Shown one piece after another: positions 61,980 to 64,000 of a stretch of DNA of 64,000 nucleotides. Position 1 is the stretch's first letter; every line of letters begins with the position of its first letter. The DNA is taken from NCBI RefSeq assembly GCF_041435335.1, contig NZ_CP108430.1, positions 6,175,001 through 6,239,000 on the forward strand. Reading direction: 5' to 3'. The position numbers and the translations under genes are program-made. Below the pieces are notes generated by a model. That model saw only the letters and a list, made by a program, of their open reading frames with translations. It made no database searches and was not told the DNA's origin. This DNA is from Streptomyces sp. NBC_01283 (lineage in GTDB: Bacteria > Actinomycetota > Actinomycetes > Streptomycetales > Streptomycetaceae).

Positions 61980-62186
61980 GAGGCAATGGTGACGCGCGGG
62001 CCGGGTCTCGGCGCGAATCACGCAGCTCAAACGCCTGCGCACTCGATCCGGTGGACTCCGTCACCCGTGCGAGCGACCCCGTGAACCGCCATGATCGCGG
62101 AGGGTCGCGGTTGTGGCACTCTCCGTGTGCACCAGTCGGTGCGCGAGTCGGTGCGTGAGCACCACGTCCTCAGCAGGAGTTGCCCC

Positions 62187-62483
62187 ATGAGCCTTCGCCG
62201 TTCGCTGCCGGTCCTCGTCGGCGCCGTAGCCCTCACCCTCGGCCTCCCCGTGGCGGCCGACGCGTCCGCTCACGCCCCGGCCGCCGTCATGAACCCCTGC
62301 GGGTTCTACGAGACCGGCAGCGACGCGTTCTACAACCACTGCACGGGCGACGGCTCGAACGTCGTCATCAAGGTGGAGGTGGCGATGGCCCCCGATTACG
62401 AGCGCTGTGTGGGCCCGGGCCGGAGCTGGCTGGGTTCGGCGAGCAAGATCCAGGGCGCGCACTACACCGGACGCACCTGCTGA
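62187..62483 (+). CDS. Small secreted protein (DUF6355-like)
   Basis: A 98-residue secreted protein. The signal peptide reads SLRRSLPVLVGAVALTLGLP and ends near AADASA. The mature part has four cysteines (NPCGFYETG, YNHCTGDGS, YERCVGPG, TGRTC) and the pattern IKVEVAMAPDYERCVGPGRS, resembling the DUF6355 family sometimes annotated near natural-product genes. The ATG at 62187 follows CAGGAG. A large bidirectional hairpin follows. Function unknown. Confidence 0.8.
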   Translation: MSLRRSLPVLVGAVALTLGLPVAADASAHAPAAVMNPCGFYETGSDAFYNHCTGDGSNVVIKVEVAMAPDYERCVGPGRSWLGSASKIQGAHYTGRTC

Positions 62484-62491
62484 TTTCCGTA

Positions 62492-62544
62492 CGGGCATGA
62501 CAGCGGGCCGGGAGAGCATGCCTCCCGGCCCGCTGTCATGCCCG
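62492..62544. terminator. Bidirectional hairpin terminator, overlapping the end of the nitrate reductase gene
   Basis: The 23-bp arms (62492-62514, 62522-62544) are exact inverse complements around a 7-base loop. The right arm contains the TGA of the minus-strand nitrate reductase gene (62536-62538), so the stop codon and terminator are fused. It separates convergent transcripts. Confidence 0.88.
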
Positions 62545-64000
62545 GCGCCGCCAGGGCCTCTCGGCCCGCTCCAGTCGCACCGCGCACACCTTGAACTCCG
62601 GCATCCGGGACACCGGGTCAAGTGCCGGATTCGTGAGGGAGTTGGCCCGTCCCTCGCCCGGCCAGTGGAACGGCATGAAGACGGTGTCGGAGCGGATCGT
62701 GCTCGTGATGCGCGCCGGGGCGACGGCCTTGCCGCGCCGTGAGACGACGGTCACCGGCTCGCCCTCCTCGACCTCCAGTCGCGCGGCGAGCCGCGGATGC
62801 AGCTCCACGAAGGGGCCGGGAGCGGCCGAGTTGAGCTCGTCGACACGGCGCGTCTGGGCCCCCGACTGATACTGCGCGAGGACCCGCCCGGTGGTCAGGA
62901 GCACGGGATACTCCGCGTCCGGCTCCTCGGCGGCGGCCCGATGCACCACCGGCACGAACCGGGCCCGCCCGTCCGCGGTGGCGAACCCCCCGAGAAAGAG
63001 CCGCGGGGTCCCGGGATGCACACCATCGGCCCCGCCTGCACCTCCGCTCTCACTCCCGTCCTCGTCCGCGGGGCAAGGCCAGAACACGCCCTCCCCGTTT
63101 CCCTCCTTCAGGCGCGCGTACGTGATCCCCGAGTAGTCCGCCGGGCCGCCCGCGCTCGCCCGGCGCAGTTCCTCGAAGACTTCCTCCGGGTCCGTGGGGA
63201 AGCCCTTCTCGTGGCCGAGATGGGCGGCGAGGCCGTGCAGTACGTCCAGGTCGCTTCGGACGCCGGCGGGGGCGCCTGTCGCCCGGCGGCGCAGGAGGAC
63301 CCGGCCCTCCAGGTTCGTCACCGTTCCCGTCTCCTCGGCCCACTGCGTCACCGGAAGGACCACATCGGCCAGGTGCGCCGTCTCGGAGAGGACGACGTCC
63401 GCCACCGCCAGGAAGTCGAGGGACCGCAGCTTCTCCTCCACGTGCGCGGCACGCGGTGCCGAGACGACCGGATTGGAGCCCATCAGGAGCAGCGCCTTGA
63501 TGTCCCCGCCGAGCGCGTCCAGCAGCTCGTACGCGGACCGGCCGGGGCCGGGGAGCGAGTCGGGGTCGACGCCCCACACCCCCGCCACGTGCGCCCGCGC
63601 CGCGGGGTCCGTCAGCTTGCGGTAGCCGGGCAACTGGTCGGCCTTCTGGCCGTGTTCGCGCCCGCCCTGCCCGTTGCCCTGCCCGGTCAGGCAGCCGTAC
63701 CCGGCCAGCGGGCGGCCCGCGTTGCCCGTCGCGAGGCAGAGGTTGATCCACGCGCCCACCGTGTCCGTCCCCTTGGACTGCTGCTCGGGCCCGCGCGCGG
63801 TGAGCACCATCGCGGCCTCGGCGTCGCAGAACATCCGCACCGCGTCCCGGAGCTGCGGCACGGAGACGCCGCTGATCCGCTCCACGTGCTCCGGCCAGTG
63901 CGCCATCGCCGCCGCCCGCGCCTCCTCCCAGCCGCTGGTCCGCTCCTCGATGAACGCCTCGTCCGTCCGCCCCTCGGCCACCACCAGATGCAGCAGGCCG
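62536..64000 (-). CDS. nasA: Assimilatory nitrate reductase catalytic subunit, molybdopterin type (partial, N-terminus beyond right edge)
   Basis: The C-terminal 487 residues of a molybdopterin oxidoreductase. Landmarks are MVLTARGPEQQSKGTDTVGA, NLCLATGNAGRPLAGYGCLT, GQGNGQGGREHGQKADQLPG, LLLMGSNPVVSAPRAAHVEE, VVLPVTQWAEETGTVTNLEG and the C-terminal dinucleotide-binding domain YPVLLTTGRVLAQYQSGAQT and FMPFHWPGEGRANSLTNPAL. This is the NasA/NarB pattern of cytoplasmic assimilatory nitrate reductases. Its nitrite product would be reduced by nirBD at 48.4-51.4 kb. The stop lies inside a hairpin terminator. The [4Fe-4S] domain is off the window. Confidence 0.9.
   Translation of the reverse strand, partial: GLLHLVVAEGRTDEAFIEERTSGWEEARAAAMAHWPEHVERISGVSVPQLRDAVRMFCDAEAAMVLTARGPEQQSKGTDTVGAWINLCLATGNAGRPLAGYGCLTGQGNGQGGREHGQKADQLPGYRKLTDPAARAHVAGVWGVDPDSLPGPGRSAYELLDALGGDIKALLLMGSNPVVSAPRAAHVEEKLRSLDFLAVADVVLSETAHLADVVLPVTQWAEETGTVTNLEGRVLLRRRATGAPAGVRSDLDVLHGLAAHLGHEKGFPTDPEEVFEELRRASAGGPADYSGITYARLKEGNGEGVFWPCPADEDGSESGGAGGADGVHPGTPRLFLGGFATADGRARFVPVVHRAAAEEPDAEYPVLLTTGRVLAQYQSGAQTRRVDELNSAAPGPFVELHPRLAARLEVEEGEPVTVVSRRGKAVAPARITSTIRSDTVFMPFHWPGEGRANSLTNPALDPVSRMPEFKVCAVRLERAERPWRRRA

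Overview
The window reads as a chromosomal segment of a Streptomyces or a close relative. It is about 70% G+C with strong third-position G/C bias, uses GTG starts often, overlaps genes at ATGA or TGATG junctions, and carries typical Streptomyces families (MmyB-type XRE regulators, class F sortase, Rieske-type NirD, many MarR/TetR/LysR regulators). The order znu, glyS, dusB, ppdK, nirBD, FMN reductase, molybdopterin oxidoreductase resembles, from memory, the S. coelicolor region around SCO2470-SCO2507. The metabolic and toxin loci described below interrupt that backbone.

Layout. 0-6.4 kb: zinc importer znuABC (minus) with two Zur-like boxes over the znuA start, then glyS, a small Cys-pair protein, a DUF218/YdcF protein, a fused pseudogene and a lipoprotein. 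6.6-10.8 kb: TetR, aldo/keto reductase, LysR, EamA exporter and a small phosphatase, with two clear palindromic operators. 10.8-16.1 kb: two MFS exporters divergent from an XRE regulator, then dusB. 16.1-28.4 kb: an accessory catabolic island. It combines a glutamine-synthetase-like gamma-glutamylase, an amine or amino acid permease, a class-I glutamine amidotransferase, an acetoacetate-decarboxylase-like protein, a P450 with its ferredoxin and reductase, and homoprotocatechuate ring-cleavage genes hpaE-hpaD-hpaG. Five copies of one inverted-repeat operator tie these genes together, and a MarR gene sits in the middle. 28.7-33.6 kb: two glycosidase-like proteins and a ROK repressor. 33.6-36.9 kb: pyruvate phosphate dikinase behind a structured, lower-G+C leader. 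36.9-42 kb: a 1,491-residue Rhs polymorphic toxin with a candidate immunity gene. 42.4-48.4 kb: DUF4287 protein, APC transporter, membrane protein, two SDRs and a TetR with matching operators at two promoters. 48.4-55.9 kb: nitrite reductase operon (FAD protein, nirB, nirD) behind a 51-bp-period minisatellite and a GlnR-like box, then a ferric-reductase-like flavocytochrome and a TSUP exporter. 56-64 kb: class F sortase with a surface-protein partner, aminotransferase IV, a SoxR-box-controlled FMN reductase, a lipoprotein/histidine kinase pair, a GGCT-fold protein, a small secreted protein and the C-terminal part of an assimilatory nitrate reductase running off the right edge.

The most novel-looking system is the 16-28 kb island. 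Its content suggests an aromatic amine is imported, protected or activated by gamma-glutamylation, oxidised, deglutamylated, and its ring then opened by the homoprotocatechuate extradiol branch. Two further observations deserve attention: the Rhs toxin/immunity pair, and the repeated appearance of 23-bp-period tandem repeats in four separate intergenic regions. Functions are inferred from sequence reading only. Starts were chosen by eye from start codon, Shine-Dalgarno (SD) sequence and overlap logic.
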